From assembly GCA_902729315.2 (NCBI GenBank), contig LR746268.1, positions 4,209,501-4,273,500 on the forward strand: a stretch of 64,000 bases of DNA. Reading direction: 5' to 3'. This document shows positions 24,719 through 39,065 of the stretch, piece after piece. Source of the DNA: Spirodela intermedia. Taxonomy: Eukaryota; Streptophyta; Magnoliopsida; Alismatales; Araceae. Each line of letters starts with the position of its first letter. The first letter of the stretch is position 1. A program made the translations under genes and the position numbers. The notes beneath the pieces were generated by a model that was given only the letters and a program-made list of their open reading frames with translations, was not told the origin of the DNA and did not search any database.

Positions 24719-27700
24719 ATGGATCCACCGAGCCTGGCACTCGTCCTTCAGGCGGCGCTCAGCCAGAACCCAGAGGAGCGAAAAGCGGCAGAGGAGAGCC
24801 TCAACCAGGTTAAAATTCTCTGGGGTTAATCCGTGCACTTTTCGTTCATTGCTTCTAGTGTGCTGTTTTTTTATTCGTGTGAATATTATCCTTTCCCTTA
24901 TGCTATCACAAATCATCGTTGTTAAAAAAAGTGCGTGCCATTTCTCTGCTGCTTTTCGTTATCGAATTGATTATCGTGCTAATATCAGTTATTTCTGTCA
25001 TGACGCCGAGTATTTGATGCATCAATGTGCCATTCCAATGGAACTGGTCGACTGTTTATCGTTGATTTGGTGCGACAACTTCAATGTAATCCACGTTTTA
25101 TACGATTTGTCTAAGTTTCAATAGGCGTCTTATTTGTTAGTCTAGGTGATATATGTAGATCAAATTATCTTTCTTTACTGTCTCTAAGACATCTGTGTCT
25201 AGAATGTGTCTTTTATCTATCGCTACCTAGTCTCAGTGTTAGTCTAGGTGAGCGAGTGCAGTGACTGAGCATGTCTGTTACCTAGTGCTTTTGGTCTCAA
25301 TGTACGGATTTCGTATGAAGTGAAAGAGAGTCACGGGGGAAAAAGGAGTGGAATTTATTTCTTTTCTAGATTGAAAAAAGTTATCTCTGTTCCTGGAGAG
25401 TAGCCACCCAATCATTTTCTCAAACCGTCGGTGCCATTAATCAGTGTTTCGATATCAATTTCATGGTCTTAGACTTCTTTCTGGTAATATTTTCCTCTTG
25501 TTTACGTCTGAACGAAACAACGGCATTTTTTTTACTCTTCCAGCATTGTTACTCGTGTAATTCGTGACTTCTGCATATCATTTACTGAATTCCTATATGC
25601 TATGCACATGTAGTTATTTGGAAAACTAGTGCTGCACTTTGGCTAGTGTCCTATTGAACTCTGCCTTAAATAATCCGTTTAAGAACTACCATTTTTTTTT
25701 CTTTCTCCCTTCAACATTTTCAAATATCTCTCAAAACAAGCTAGATTTACATTGACAATGTTCTATAATAAAACATTAAAAGATGCATTTCTGAGGATAT
25801 TGTCGAGGTAAGATTTTTGCTCATGTGTTTGCGCCGCATGATAGTCTATAAATTCTTTTCTTATCTCTCTCTTTGCTCAAAGACTTTTTTTATGCCTATC
25901 GTGCAGTTCCAGTATACCCCACAACATTTGGTCAGATTGCTGCAGATTGTTGTAAATGGAAATCTTGATCTTGCTGTTCGTCAAGTTGCAAGCATAAATT
26001 TTAAGAACTTTGTAGCTAAGAACTGGTCACCAAATGAACCTGGTATGTCATTTAGGTTTCTTGGATAACTTGAATCTATCGATCTGGGTTTTTTGAGGGT
26101 TGATTTGTAACCGCAGGCGAGTCTCCGAAGATATCAACCAGTGATAAAGATATTGTCAGGGAGAATATTCTTACATTTATCACGCAAGTGCCTCCTTTGC
26201 TCAGGTATAATAATCCACCACATTGGTACTATGTCCTTCCTTCATGAATGAGACAAATCAGGCAATAGTAGCAGCACGCAATGCAACTTTGTTGGGAGAG
26301 ATTCCATGGCCACATGTACAGCAGGAAAGCAGACCACATACAATTAAAAGGGCCGTATAGTCATGTGAATTTATGCATCTTTATGTACGGAACGTTTCAT
26401 GTGCATAGTGTTTCATACATAAAAGTAAAGACTTTGATGAAAATGGTAGTCTAGAGAAAGAATTTGTTGTTTCCGAATACAATTTTACAGGTTTAGTATT
26501 ATATTGTGGGACTACCGTCATTTACATGCAAAAGAGTGGTTTTGATTAGCTGATTTCGCTTATTTTGAGTCACTGGTTCATTTATTTAAATTTATGAATG
26601 TCTACCATGCAAAGTGATTAATAAAATATTGAACAGATTGTGTTCACTTACTCTTTGAGTACATGGATGCTTAAGTTAGACTCCAACAACCTTCCAGGTG
26701 AATACTGTGCATAATCTCGTCCAGACAGAATAAACTTCATAACTTATCATTTGTTTTAAGCCTTATGGTTGCTTTAGTGTCACTATGTTGGAGTGATACA
26801 TTTTAAGAAGACTTGAAGCGTTTATTATGAAATGTAGCGAAATTTCCAGTAATCTATTAGGTTAGGCATCAAAAGTAGAAACCTTTCAAAGAAAAATCAT
26901 CGCCAAATTGACTAGACAGCCCATAAGCTCTAAATGAAATTTGGATGATTACCCACATTATTTTTAAAATGTCCTGTGGTAAAGCATCCAGAATTAAATT
27001 ACTCTGCAGATATTTAAAGTACTTTTCAGATTATTCAGGTATCTTTGCGGATATTTATTTAGTCATTTTATTTCCTGATGATCTTTCTGAAGGAAAACAC
27101 TGGGAACCCCTTCAGATCATCATATATACTGAAGTGCTCAAGTGAATACAGAAAAAATCGTTATATCATTATATTAATTCATCCGCAGAATGATGATGTC
27201 ACCTGACAAGCTGGTGTAAGCAAACGTAAATACATTCATACCCCGCAATGTCATGCAGAAGAACACAGTTGTATGGGAATGGCGACCGAATTTTTATCTG
27301 AGATATGTGCGTGCTTATGGAAATATTTATATTTGGATGTTATATATCGTTCTTTACATGAGATACTATTCCTTGGCTAAGTTTTGGCCTTTCCTCTAGT
27401 TCTGGAGTGAATTTTTCTTTGCCTGCTTGAGGATGCCATTCCTTTGCTGATAGCTCTGTCTTACTGGTTTAAACGATCTAATGGTGCCTCCCTTAGAGTC
27501 AACGAGCACGATGTTATTATATCTCTATGTTGTGCACGCCCTTTAGGAGGAACTGGAAAAATCAAGTGGGACAATATGCTCCTGATATCTGACTCCTGAC
27601 TGTTTTTGTTTTGTCGACTCATAATTTTGATTCCTCATAATGTAGGAGGCAACTGGGGAGTGCTATCTCGAAATATTTTAATTCAAGATGAATGCATGTG

Positions 27701-29475
27701 TCAGAAAGTTCTCACGATGAAGGGAGGGATATATTTGAATTCCAGATGGACACTTTAATTCCGCAAAATCGAACATTTTATGAATTATAATTATTATATT
27801 TTTAATTAGAACCCTGACAATATCTCCTAGGCCACTACATCAAATTGAATTGGACTACCAAATGCTTTGCAAGGATTTGAATGTCTATAGTGGAAGGTTG
27901 GGTTGTGGTTCTTGTCATTAGGGTGATAGAAGTCTGCTGAATTGTTGAGGTGAATCCTATGCGTGAGAATTGAGAAGCCAAATGTTTGTAAAGCAAAATT
28001 CGCTATATGACCTGTCTTAAGGTCATCCTTTTTCTGAAGAAGTCAGCCCTGTTTCCTGCAGGATACATAAGTGACAGTATTAGGATAAATTATAAATTAT
28101 TTAGATACCTTCTTTTTGAATATTTAAATTGTTCTTTGATCCCTACCCAACGGTTTTTTAAAATATATTACTTCTAATGTTATGCTTCTAAAAAATACAG
28201 TTCCATGTTTAATTGCTGCTTCCTGATCGACTACTGTTGGGTTTACTAATTTAGATTCTTTCCTTCTTCCATTTAACATTTCTCAGAGTACAGCTTGGGG
28301 AATGCCTTAAAACCATAATTCAAGCAGATTATCCCGAGCAGTGGCCGGGTCTTCTTCATTGGATTAAGTGCAATTTGCAAATGCAAGATGAACAAATATA
28401 TGGAGCATTATTTGTGCTAAGGATTCTCTCCAGGAAATTTGAGTAAGCTTTTCTGATGTTTATCGTTCATTACATTTGACTTGTTATTTGACAAGTCTCT
28501 ATCAGATATTTTTCTTGGAAATAGATTTCACTTGCTTATTGTTGCTTTAATTTCTTTGGTGATGGATGGTGATGGCCAGTTTAAGAAAATGATTTAGCTC
28601 ATCCTTAAATGAGTTTTTGATCCAAGTGGCATGTATCTATTGGCAAGACAAGCATTTCATATTTTTATTTTTTTATTCTGCCAAATGGTAATATTTTTTT
28701 CATGATTGTAACAAGGCTTTTCACGTCATACATTTCCTATGACACTGATTCTATCTTCTCGTTCTTTATGAAGGTTCAAGTCAGATGAGGAGAGGACACC
28801 TGTTTACCTAATTGTTGAGGAGACATTTCCTCATCTACTTAATATATTTAACAAGCTTGTTCACGTTGTCCATCCCCCAGTGGAAGTAGCAGATCTGATT
28901 AAGCTTATATGCAAAATATTCTGGTCTTCGATATATGTCTGTTTCTTCAACCTATAAATTTTTATTTCTACCTTGGTATCAGTTGCTTTGTGCTTATGTT
29001 TTTTATTCATTATCTGCAGTTAGAGATTCCAAAACAACTCTTTGACCCCACGATATTTAATGCTTGGATGGTACTTTTTTTGAATATATTGGAGCGAGAT
29101 GTTCCCCTTGAAGGCCAACCTTCCGACCCTGAGATTAGAAAATCATGGGGATGGTGGAAAGTGAAGAAATGGGCAGTTCATATCTTGAATCGTCTGTTCA
29201 CACGGTAGACTCATTCTCAATATAGTTCATTTTTTCGCGTTATTTAAGGTAATGCTTTTTGATTGGATGTTCTTCAAAATATGCTTTAAGGTTCGGGGAT
29301 ACAAAGATTCAGAAACCTGAGTGCAAAGCTTTTGCCCAAATGTTTCAGAAGAATTATGCAGGGAAAATTTTGGAGTGCCACTTGCACCTGCTAAATATAA
29401 TCTGCACAGGAGGATATTTGCCTGATAGAGTTATCAACCTTATTCTTCAGTATCTGAGCAGCAGGTCAGTCTCTT

Positions 29476-29522
<47 letters not shown>

Positions 29523-32500
29523 CTGAACGATATTCTTCGATTCTGTTTTTTTTCTTTTCTTTTTTTTCAGAAACACTCCGTGTTAAATGATTTTGTCACA
29601 CGATTTTTCTTATCACTGAGTAATTGTGGTAAATCCTGGGCTTAAGAGTAGTTGCTGTGAGAGTAGTAGCAATAGGAATTAAAGATGGGATTTTGGAGAA
29701 GCAACAAGTGGATTTACTGGGCTAATAGGGGACCATAGGAACTACGGGAGAAGTGGAGGATTATCTCCTCGATGCTTGCTGATAGCTTTCACTGTTATCC
29801 CTATATCCTGAGTGGGAGAATATAACGCCGGTTGTGATTTGTTGGATTTCCGATCAAGACATTATTGCCAGGAAGTTGAAGGGAATAGTAAAAATGCTCA
29901 GGTATTAGTTTCTTCAATGAGAGTTAAATTCTCCAAGAACTAATGGAATGTAGTGAAATGCTTCTTATGTGGTTGTATTAATCACATTTGAAGATGAATC
30001 CAGGCCATTAGGACTGAAAGGTTTGGATAGCAAAGTGATTGCAATTCCCTCACCACATTTTGGTAACTGAGAGATTTCTCGCTACCAATTGAAAAACCTT
30101 GAGTTCTCAGTTTGCATTCCGTTGAATGTTGCTCAGTTTGGATACAATTGAGTTCACAGAACAGGGGAATCTTATCCCAGGTGCAACTTGTATCTTCTTG
30201 TCACCATTATAAGGAAATTGAAAGGACGTAATGAATAGAGATAAAGTCTTAAAAGGAGTAGACAGAAAGCATACCTACCTGAAGATAACCTTGATAACTT
30301 CATGTCGTCTCATATTAAAAATGGCCGATGCACGTAATAGTTATGATCTGTACGGGTGATTTTATATTTAGTATATATGCTTAAGTTTTTTTGGATATTA
30401 GTACTTAAATTTCGATTGTCAAGTGCTGTTTATTTCGTTAAAACTGCTGGAAGATAACTTGAACCGATCACATTTAGTTTTTAGGAAACAGAGTCAGTTG
30501 ATGCATGCGATCTTATGTTGCAGTCTTTCAAGGAACAGTATGTATCAATTATTGCTGCCACAACTGGACATTCTTCTTTTTGATATTATTTTCCCGCTCA
30601 TGTGTTTCAATGACAATGATCAAACTTTGTGGGATGAAGATCCTCACGAGTATGTCAGAAAAGGTTACGGTGAGTCTTATTGTCTTGGCTATTTCAGATA
30701 ATATTATATTCAGGTTGTACGTTTACCAGAATATTGATGAAACATTGGATATGCTAATTCAATATAATGCTTCAGATATTATTGAAGATTTGTACAGTCC
30801 TCGTACTGCAGCAATGGACTTTGTCAGTGAATTGGTACGGAAACGTGGAAAGGGAAATCTTCAGAAGTTTATTCAGTTCATTGTGGAGATTTTCAGACGG
30901 TAAGACGAGGACATCACTATGCTGTCAGATAGTTTTGGCGTTACAATGTAGCTGAAGAAAACTCTGATATGGTCACATAAGGCTGCTCCCCCTATCGTGC
31001 TTCAGCAGATATGCATGTTTTATACATATATTTATTTTTTATACAGGTATGATGAAGCTGCTCCTGACTTTAAACCATACCGGCAGAAAGACGGTGCTCT
31101 GCTTGCTATTGGCGCGTTGTGTGATAAACTAAAGCAAACTGATCCTTACAAGTCAGAGCTCGAGCGAATGCTAGTGCAGCATGTTTTCCCTGAATTCAAT
31201 AGCCATCTTGGGCACCTCAGAGCAAAGGTCCTAATCATTCTTTAACATGATTTTCTCTCTATTGTTATCATGCTGTGCTAGTACCAATTTAGAAGTCCCA
31301 CGATCTCTCCCTTCTTCCTTTAGGTCCTCTCTCTCTCTCTCTAACACACGCGCACACACATCCCTCGACGTGCGCACACTCCATTTTACCTAATTAACGT
31401 GCCATATTGATGCTGTCTGTGCACCCAGATTGATGGGAACTCTCCCTGTGTTATTGTCTGAAGGACGAATCTGTTGTTTTTTACTGAAATGTTACTATTT
31501 CTTGTCAAGCAGCCAGTAGATCACTCTCCACTGTTTAAGTTGACTAAGAGATGTCCAACGAGTATATCTTTTTGGATCTGATCTACTTCACATTTTGTAT
31601 AAAACTATCTTTGTCTATTCGGTGAATGCACAAACAATTTACAGTACTTTTGGTAACTGGTATGTGATCAAACAGTTTTCTTATGAGTTTGGTGATAAAA
31701 TTATAGTCGAGATAACACACGGTCTGGAGCTCTGATAGGCCCCCAGCACTCGTGGAAGAAGAACTCAAACTTTATTGATCAAGAAAACTTATTACAAGGA
31801 GAGCGGGATCCAGTATTTATACCAAATCTCTAGAAGGTTCTAGACATACTGATGTAACACGAAATGAAAGGTACATGAGGACATATATGTAAACATGTAA
31901 GGTATACAGGTTATTAAGTACATCTCGACAACAGAAATAAAATGCAATAAATCTGTCTGTGACTCTATTTCAGTTGTTCCAAAGTAATTTGCCAACATTT
32001 AGTTTAACTTTCTATGGATTTTTGGTTCTGTCAATTATCTGAGGAACAATAATCAGTTGTCCAGTTAGAATATGTGAAATCTTGTCCTAGTGTACATGTA
32101 AGATCTATTTTCAATCTTACTGTATTGGGGGGGAACAATGTTTCTTTGCTGTAGCCTTTATGGAGACCTATTTTTTTGTTTTTGGGAAAATGCGATGAAT
32201 TCTGTTCGATTTTGATTTTTGTATTGACATGTCCAACTTTGTAAATAAGGCGGCGTGGGTTGCTGGTCAGTATGCTCATATCAACTTCTCAGACAAGAAC
32301 AATTTCCGTAGGGCTTTGCATAGTGTTGTTGCTGGACTGCGTGATCCGGAGCTTCCTGTGCGCGTTGACTCAGTTTTTGCATTGCGCACTTTTGTTGAAG
32401 CTTGCAAAGGTTTTTTTTTTTTACTTATCTCTTTGCTACCTTTTTCCCATGGGTATGTAATAATTATAAAATCCTCTGCAGATTTGAATGAGATTCGTCC

Positions 32501-35500
32501 TATTCTTCCCCAGTTGCTAGATGGTATGTTTCCATTTTTCTTGTTTTTTCTAGATTTAAATCATTCATAACGTTTTTGACCTCCTTATAAATGGCATGTT
32601 CAGAATTCTTTAAACTCATGAATGAGGTTGAGAATGAGGATCTTGTCTTCACTCTGGAGACAATCGTGGACAAGTTTGGTGAAGAAATGGCGCCTTATGC
32701 TATTGGATTATGCCAGAATTTGGTAATATGTTTACACTTGTAGAAGTAATGTTAAACCTGCTACTTGACGTTAGCTATTTTGGTATTTACCGGTTTCTCC
32801 TTATTTCCAGGCTGCTGCCTTTTGGCGGTGTATAGATTCATCTGAGGCGGATGATGAGGGTGATGACCCTGGTGCTCTTGCAGCTGTTGGTTGTTTGCGA
32901 GCCATTAGCACAATTCTCGAATCTGTCAGCAGGCTTCCTCATTTATTTGTTCAAATAGAACCTACTCTGCTGCCTATAATGAAAAGGATGCTTACTACCG
33001 ATGGCCAAGGTACCCTTGATTATCTAGTTCAACACATGCTTTTGACTTTGCGTTCTGTTGACTGTGGCTTGCCTTAGCTGAAGAATTTCTCTGAATTTTA
33101 TGACTTTAAAGAACTGTATCTCATCAGATGTTGTATAGATTTCTGTGTTTTCTTCCCCTGAAATGCTTTGTTATGATGGATGTCATATTCTATGCGTAGA
33201 GAATGCGAACCTTCCATTTTCTTTATCATGATTGATGTGCCATCAATGGTAGTTATAAGCAACTCTGGCTTGAGATATGGTAACGCCGTTGCAATTGTGA
33301 TACTCTTTATGGAGTGGGGAATACCTAGCTGTTAAAGACTGGGAGTATAGTCTAATAGAGAATCAATAGAAGCGCTACATAAGGAAAAAAATAATCATCT
33401 AGGATTTCATCAGCTTGCAAAAAAGGCGTCCATTTCTTCGTACAACCCAAAAGTCATGCTATAGCGTAAAGGTGAATTGTTTGGTTGCTCCCCATCCGAT
33501 CTAATCTTTCCTAGCTTTTGTGTCTGCTGGAATAATCGCTTTTTCCCACATTGCCAGAATGTTTCCTGATACGATAATGTAATGGCTTTTATGCTCCTTC
33601 TACTCTCTAATATCTATGACAACAACCCTGGCAGGACCGAGTGCTAATGTTGATACCACCCAAAGGTAGCATTCATGGCGTCCTGATATCTCGTTTGGAT
33701 CACAATGTGAGGGAGTGTGGTCCATGACCTTGCATTACATAAACACCAAAAGTACACATCTATGCCAAGGAAATCCGCCCTTCTTACAGGCAGATGTGAT
33801 GGTGAGGCATCATCAAATTATTAGTTAGTCGTTATGCACGGCAACTGTGGGATAGATTTATCTATTTGTGAGAAAAGGTTCATATAACCACACAGGTGGC
33901 CATAGCTTGGTGATATTCTAAATAAAGTGCAATTCTCATATGTGGCCACATCTATGCCAATGAATCGTGTTACAATAATCATGGTTCCGTGACATCACTT
34001 TCGTCTGCATCCCTTTAATTTATTCTTACATGTTTTCTGTTTATGTGAGAATATGATGATTTAGTGTTGTTCCTGAAAGATGCAGCGTTCTGATCTCTTG
34101 TTACCATTTCACTATGCTTTCTCCAATCATTCTTCAGCGTTCTTAGAGTGGTGATCATTTGTTCCTTATGGATTTTCTATCACGAGCACCTCCTTCCTTA
34201 GGCAATGTCATCTTAGTAGCTTTCTTAAGATCTGTTAGACCATAAATCCTCTAAGGACCATCTTTCTCTCAGTATCTGCTTTGGTTTGTGAAACATTTAA
34301 TCAGGGTTGCGAAAATTATTTGTATGTTGTGCGAAGGCTTACTATGGAGGAACTAACCTATTCTACGATTTATACAGTCTGGATATTGAATGACTGTTTG
34401 TTTCCCTGTATCTTGATGTACACAAAAGTTTCTATCGGTTTTCTCAATGTATTGTTGCTGTAGAAGTCTGACATATTCTTTCTTACTTCAACAGATGTTT
34501 TCGAGGAGGTTTTGGAGATTGTCTCCTATATGACATTTTTTTCTCCAACAATCTCATTGGAGATGTGGAGTCTATGGCCCCTAATCATGGAAGCGCTTGG
34601 CGATTGGGCTATCGATTTTTTTGAAAGTATGTGTATATGGCGCCTGGAATCTCAATCACAGTTTATACTCCCTATTGCCTGCCATAGTTGCATTTTTTCA
34701 TTGCTAATAGTCAAGTTATAATAAGTCCTCAGTATCAATTGAGTGTTAATCAACAAGTGTTCAGTAGTGGTGATTTAGTTGTCCAGGAATTTGGCTTAGG
34801 TTAGTTAATTCATTTGTTCATAACGTTTATGACTGTTTTCAATCTGTGAAAATATAAGATTTTTAACAATTGATGCGAGCTCTATATTTTGAGGTACATT
34901 TTGTTGGTAAATATCAATAAAATTTTGGAATTTTTTCTCTTTCATTATTTTTTACTAATATAGGATTTATTGATGTTGTTTTCATCTACGGTTCTCTGAT
35001 ATTACTGGCCTAGGAATGGATTCATTTATTCTGCATTAGTATCCTTTGAGTTCTTATAGTGTTCTTTGTATGCTGTAGATATTCTTGTTCCATTAGACAA
35101 CTACATATCCCGAGGTACATCACATTTTTTGACATGCAAGCAACCGGATTACCAGCAAAGCCTTTGGAATACACTTTCATTGGTGAGTACTTACGTGAAA
35201 CTTATTTTTTCAAACAGAAGCACCTTGTTTTGAATCTGGGCACCACATATTCAATAAATTTCTTAAAGAAATGGGAGATTTGCATTTATGCTCTCAATAT
35301 GCTCGGACGAACCATCTGGATAAGCTCTCTTTTGTTTATATAATCTTCCAACTATTCGAAGTTGAAGAGTGCCGTCCTTCGCTACTAAAACATTCCCAGT
35401 AGACTCTTAGAGACCACTTTATTTAGCACTTGTCTTCTGAGTGTTATTCCTATATTTCCAGATGGCCTAAAAAGTGAAAACATGGCGCATTAACCTCTGA

Positions 35501-38500
35501 GTGCCAACTTCCACACTACTAAAGGAATATGAAAAGGGTGCAGGCTTAACATCCTTCTCACTAGAAGAGGATTGGATGATAGGGAAGACACTGTGCTCCG
35601 TATGATCAGAAGGATGGATTTGGCGTGACCGCTCCTTGTGCTGTCAAACTTTCACCACAGTCAGCTCCATTATCCTCTGCATTGCAGTCTTCACACTTTA
35701 TAGGTTTTCTGGAATGTCCTCGTTCTTTATTTCCAGTGAACTGCGAAGCAGTAGCATGCAGCTAATCACACTTGTCAGATAATGGCTAGCGGTCTTTGGT
35801 TCAATTCCTGTAGAAAGTCTTTGGTTCCTTCCGTTTAACATTTTATGAAGTGATTTGGGTTCTAATCTTTTTTCTTCATTTATTGACAGATCATGTCAGA
35901 CAGAAATATAGAGGATGGCGATATTGAGTCTGCTCCCAAGCTTATTGAAGTAGTCTTTCAGAATTGCAAAGGTCAGGTGGATCAATGGGTCGAACCGTAT
36001 CTAAGACTCACAATTGATCGCTTGAAAAGAGCAGAGAAACCTTACCTAAAATGCCTATTGATAAAAGTGGTGAGCAGTATATTACAACCATGTTATTCAG
36101 TTCTCTATTTCCTTTATGCTTTTAATGCCAAATAAACAAGTTATGTTTTACTTCACATTTCTTGGAAAAAACTAGATTAAGTTGAATCATCCTAAACGTT
36201 GCATAAGTATTTTCCTAACACTGAGCTGTATATACATTTGATCAATTCATGGTTTGTTTCTCCGACTGTGTTGTTTAATTTATTATTGTGGTGAGGGCAA
36301 AAACCTAGAGAAATCTCACGCAAATATTCGCTGCTTTTCCATGGCTTTTGCTAAAGACGTAATCGCTTTTCCTCCCAATTTTCGTATGATTTGATTCAAG
36401 ATCTTCTTGTTGATGAAAGTTGACCTTAATCTGCTTAATAATCAATCAAAGTGGATGTGGCTTTATTTGTCAGACATAGGAGTTGCCATCCTCCATCAAT
36501 TTTACCAAGGACTCATCAGTCACAAATATGGTTAGAGAGCTGAGGCTCTTTTCGCTGACAATTGTCATGGCAAATAAAGTTATGTGAGAATTCAGATTCG
36601 ATATACTGCAGAATTTTCAAGGCATTCCCATATGCCTTGATAGCTAGGTGGACTGAATGCCTCGAGTATAAGGATAAGGCCTCGTTGCTGCATCATCTCC
36701 AATATTATTGATCTTTGGATATCACCCTTGCCGTCCTTCTTGTCTCTGTGCTTGAATGCTTTTGCTGTGGAAGGCTCAGTGCGGAAAATTTTCATATTTT
36801 TCTTTTCTTGCGCTGATTTCAAATGTGCGATCTTTGATCCACAGATTGCGGACGCCCTTTATTACAACCCATCTTTAACTCTTGGTACACTTCAAAAGCT
36901 CGGGGTGGCGACGGATGTCTTTAACCTCTGGTTTCAGATGCTACAACAAGTTAAGAAAAGCGGCAAGCATGTAAACTTTAAAAGGTATTTCCGTCATAGT
37001 TTATTTATTAATATTTTACCTTTTTCCATTGTTGTTTGCCTGCCTCTCCCCTGTGGCACCCACCCTCAAGCTTGTCTTCTCTCTGTTTCAGGGAGCATGA
37101 TAAGAAGATCTGCTGCTTGGGATTGACTTCACTAATGGCTCTCCCTGCGGACCAGTTGCCGGGGGAAGCAATGGCACGAATATGCAAAGCAGCCCTCGAG
37201 CTGCTGGTCTTGTACAAGAATCAAGTTGCAGGTGCCGCACTGTTTATTACATCTTTCCGTTCATGTTTCCCTGTATTTTATTCCTTTAACTGTATGCTAT
37301 AGTTCCAATAATCCAAATCCTTAGTTATTCACCCTTGTGTATGTCGGTTTGATGAATCTTGGGGCACTGACGCACACTAATTTCCCAATTTCGGATAAGA
37401 AAAACAAGGATAAGAGAGGATGAGAAAAGAGGGAAAGTAATAGTTTAATTTGTTCTTCCCTCGTATATTTCTTTTATCTCATATTTAGTCTTGTAATGAA
37501 AGTACGCGGGGAATCAACAACCTGAAGGACATCTGAGTTTCATTTGTTCTGTGCCATTATTTGTGAGTGGTCAGAGTCTCAGAAGAAGGATGATGGCAAT
37601 GACGACGAGATGGATGGATTTCAAACTGATGAGGAGGATGACGATGAGGATGACTCTGACAAGGAAATGGGAGACGACACTGAAGAAGGAGATGAAGCAG
37701 ACTCAACGAAGCTTCAGAAATTAGCAGCTCAGGTGTGGAACCATGCTCTTTGAACTTTTAACTAAAATTTTCAATTATCCTGTGCTGGGACAATTAAACT
37801 TAAGGTATCACTTATACCATGATAATATGTTGACCTGGCCCTTTATTTTGAGGAAACTGAGACTTTGTTGCAGTCAGCATGTTAGATATCTAGTTTTCAA
37901 ATATGCTGATCTGGAACCTTTCCTTGGGCATTTAATTTAAGCTGAAATTCTTTGGATAACTCACATTTTTTTTATCACATAGTTATGCTATGGAATGCAC
38001 AGTTCACTAGAACAGGGATTCCAAAGTAAATGACGGCAGTGGGCAGATGCATCATCCCTTTAGATTCTACGACCTACATTCGTCTGGTATTAGGGGTATA
38101 TTAGGTCCACCTGTTCGTTAATCCAATGATAGTTTTTCAGACCTGCTGTATTTTTCTTTTCCCATAAGCGTGCCCTTCAGAACATATTTGAATTCAACCG
38201 TGTTTCTCAACCTCCCAAGCATCGGTAATTTCAGGCAAGGGCTTTTCAACCAGACGAATCCGACGAGGACTCCGATGATGAATACACTGATGATGACGAA
38301 GAGGAGGTCGAGTCACCCATTGACAGCGTTGACCCCTTCATTTTCTTTGTGGAGACCGTGCAAGGTAGCCCCCCTCTCTCTCTGTGCACCAACCCCAGAA
38401 GCCGCCCTTCCCATCTCTGGTGCTCCTCCATTCTCTCTCTAACTAACACCTCCCCCCCCCCCTCTTCAGTTGTTCAAGTATCAGACCCAGCCAGGTTCCA

Positions 38501-38624
38501 AACCCTGATGCAGAGCCTGGACTTCCACTACCAGGCTCTCGCCAGCGGAATAGCGCAGCATGCAGAGCAGAGAAAGGCCGAAATAGAGAAGGAGAAGCTC
38601 GACAAGGCATCGGCCGCTTCGTGA
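24719..38624 (+). CDS. SAD2: Importin-beta family nuclear import receptor, SAD2 / importin-7/8-like
   Basis: Twenty-two exons: 24719-24808, 25907-26042, 26117-26204, 28287-28442, 28774-28936, 29020-29204, 29291-29464, 30533-30669, 30776-30899, 31047-31227, 32250-32409, 32482-32523, 32604-32722, 32811-33009, 34495-34626, 35079-35182, 35890-36069, 36845-36984, 37092-37231, 37575-37732, 38235-38364 and 38470-38624. They sum to 3093 nt, or 1030 residues, close to Arabidopsis SAD2. The N-terminal importin domain is seen as [20 protein letters not shown] and [24 protein letters not shown]-repeat wording continues throughout, for example [20 protein letters not shown] and [20 protein letters not shown]. 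An acidic stretch ([20 protein letters not shown] and a second D/E block in exon 21) precedes the C-terminus, as in importin-7/8. The family carries cargo through nuclear pores with Ran-GTP; in Arabidopsis SAD2 acts in ABA, drought, UV and trichome pathways (family knowledge). All frames are intact, so it is likely functional. Confidence 0.95.
29480..29521. repeat. (TA)n microsatellite in SAD2 intron 7
   Basis: About twenty TA units with one early C lie just after the exon 7 donor. Confidence 0.9.
31729..31990 (-). mobile_element. LTR retrotransposon relic (LTR plus primer-binding site) in SAD2 intron 10
   Basis: On the minus strand, TATCAGAGC (31737-31729) matches the core of the initiator-Met-tRNA primer-binding site used by copia elements. 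Directly upstream of it is a sequence with LTR character: a TATA-like TATAAATACTGG segment near 31811-31822 and a TTTATTGCATTTTATTT stretch near 31938-31955. No LTR partner or pol sequence was seen nearby, so this is a fragment. The outer boundary (about 31990) is approximate. Confidence 0.5.
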
Positions 38625-39012
38625 CCAAAGTGGTCAAACGAACCCCCATTGGCGGCAGGTCTCCACAGGTTTCAGTGATGCCCAGTGGCCGCTCTCGGCC
38701 AGCCATAGCCATGGCTCCTCTCCTCAGTAAGCAAAAGAACGGGTAACAACCTCCCATGCCATGGAGATCCTGCCGCATGGAGAGCCCTCACAGGGGCTCT
38801 AATAATTTCTTCTCATGGGGAGGAGCGTCAAGAGGGCTGTGCTTCATTTTTTAAATATTATTATTATTTTTATTATTATCATTTTTTTCTGCATGTAGGC
38901 GTGTGTCATATTCATTCGGGAAGCATTTCCCTTGATTTTGTCCACTAGATGGGTCCATCTGCTGCTGAGCCTGCCACCTGTTGTACCATGCTGAGGCTCT
39001 GTGGGTTTCTTC

Positions 39013-39013
39013 T

Positions 39014-39050
<37 letters not shown>

Positions 39051-39065
39051 ATATATATATATATA
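39013..39065. repeat. Compound (CT)n-(AT)n microsatellite
   Basis: CT units pass through CTAT into AT units about 400 bp downstream of the SAD2 stop. Confidence 0.9.

Noticed and set aside
31583-31768. Minus-strand open frame that might be a gag start
   Set aside because: Its first codons lie in the LTR side of the primer site and the rest does not resemble gag.
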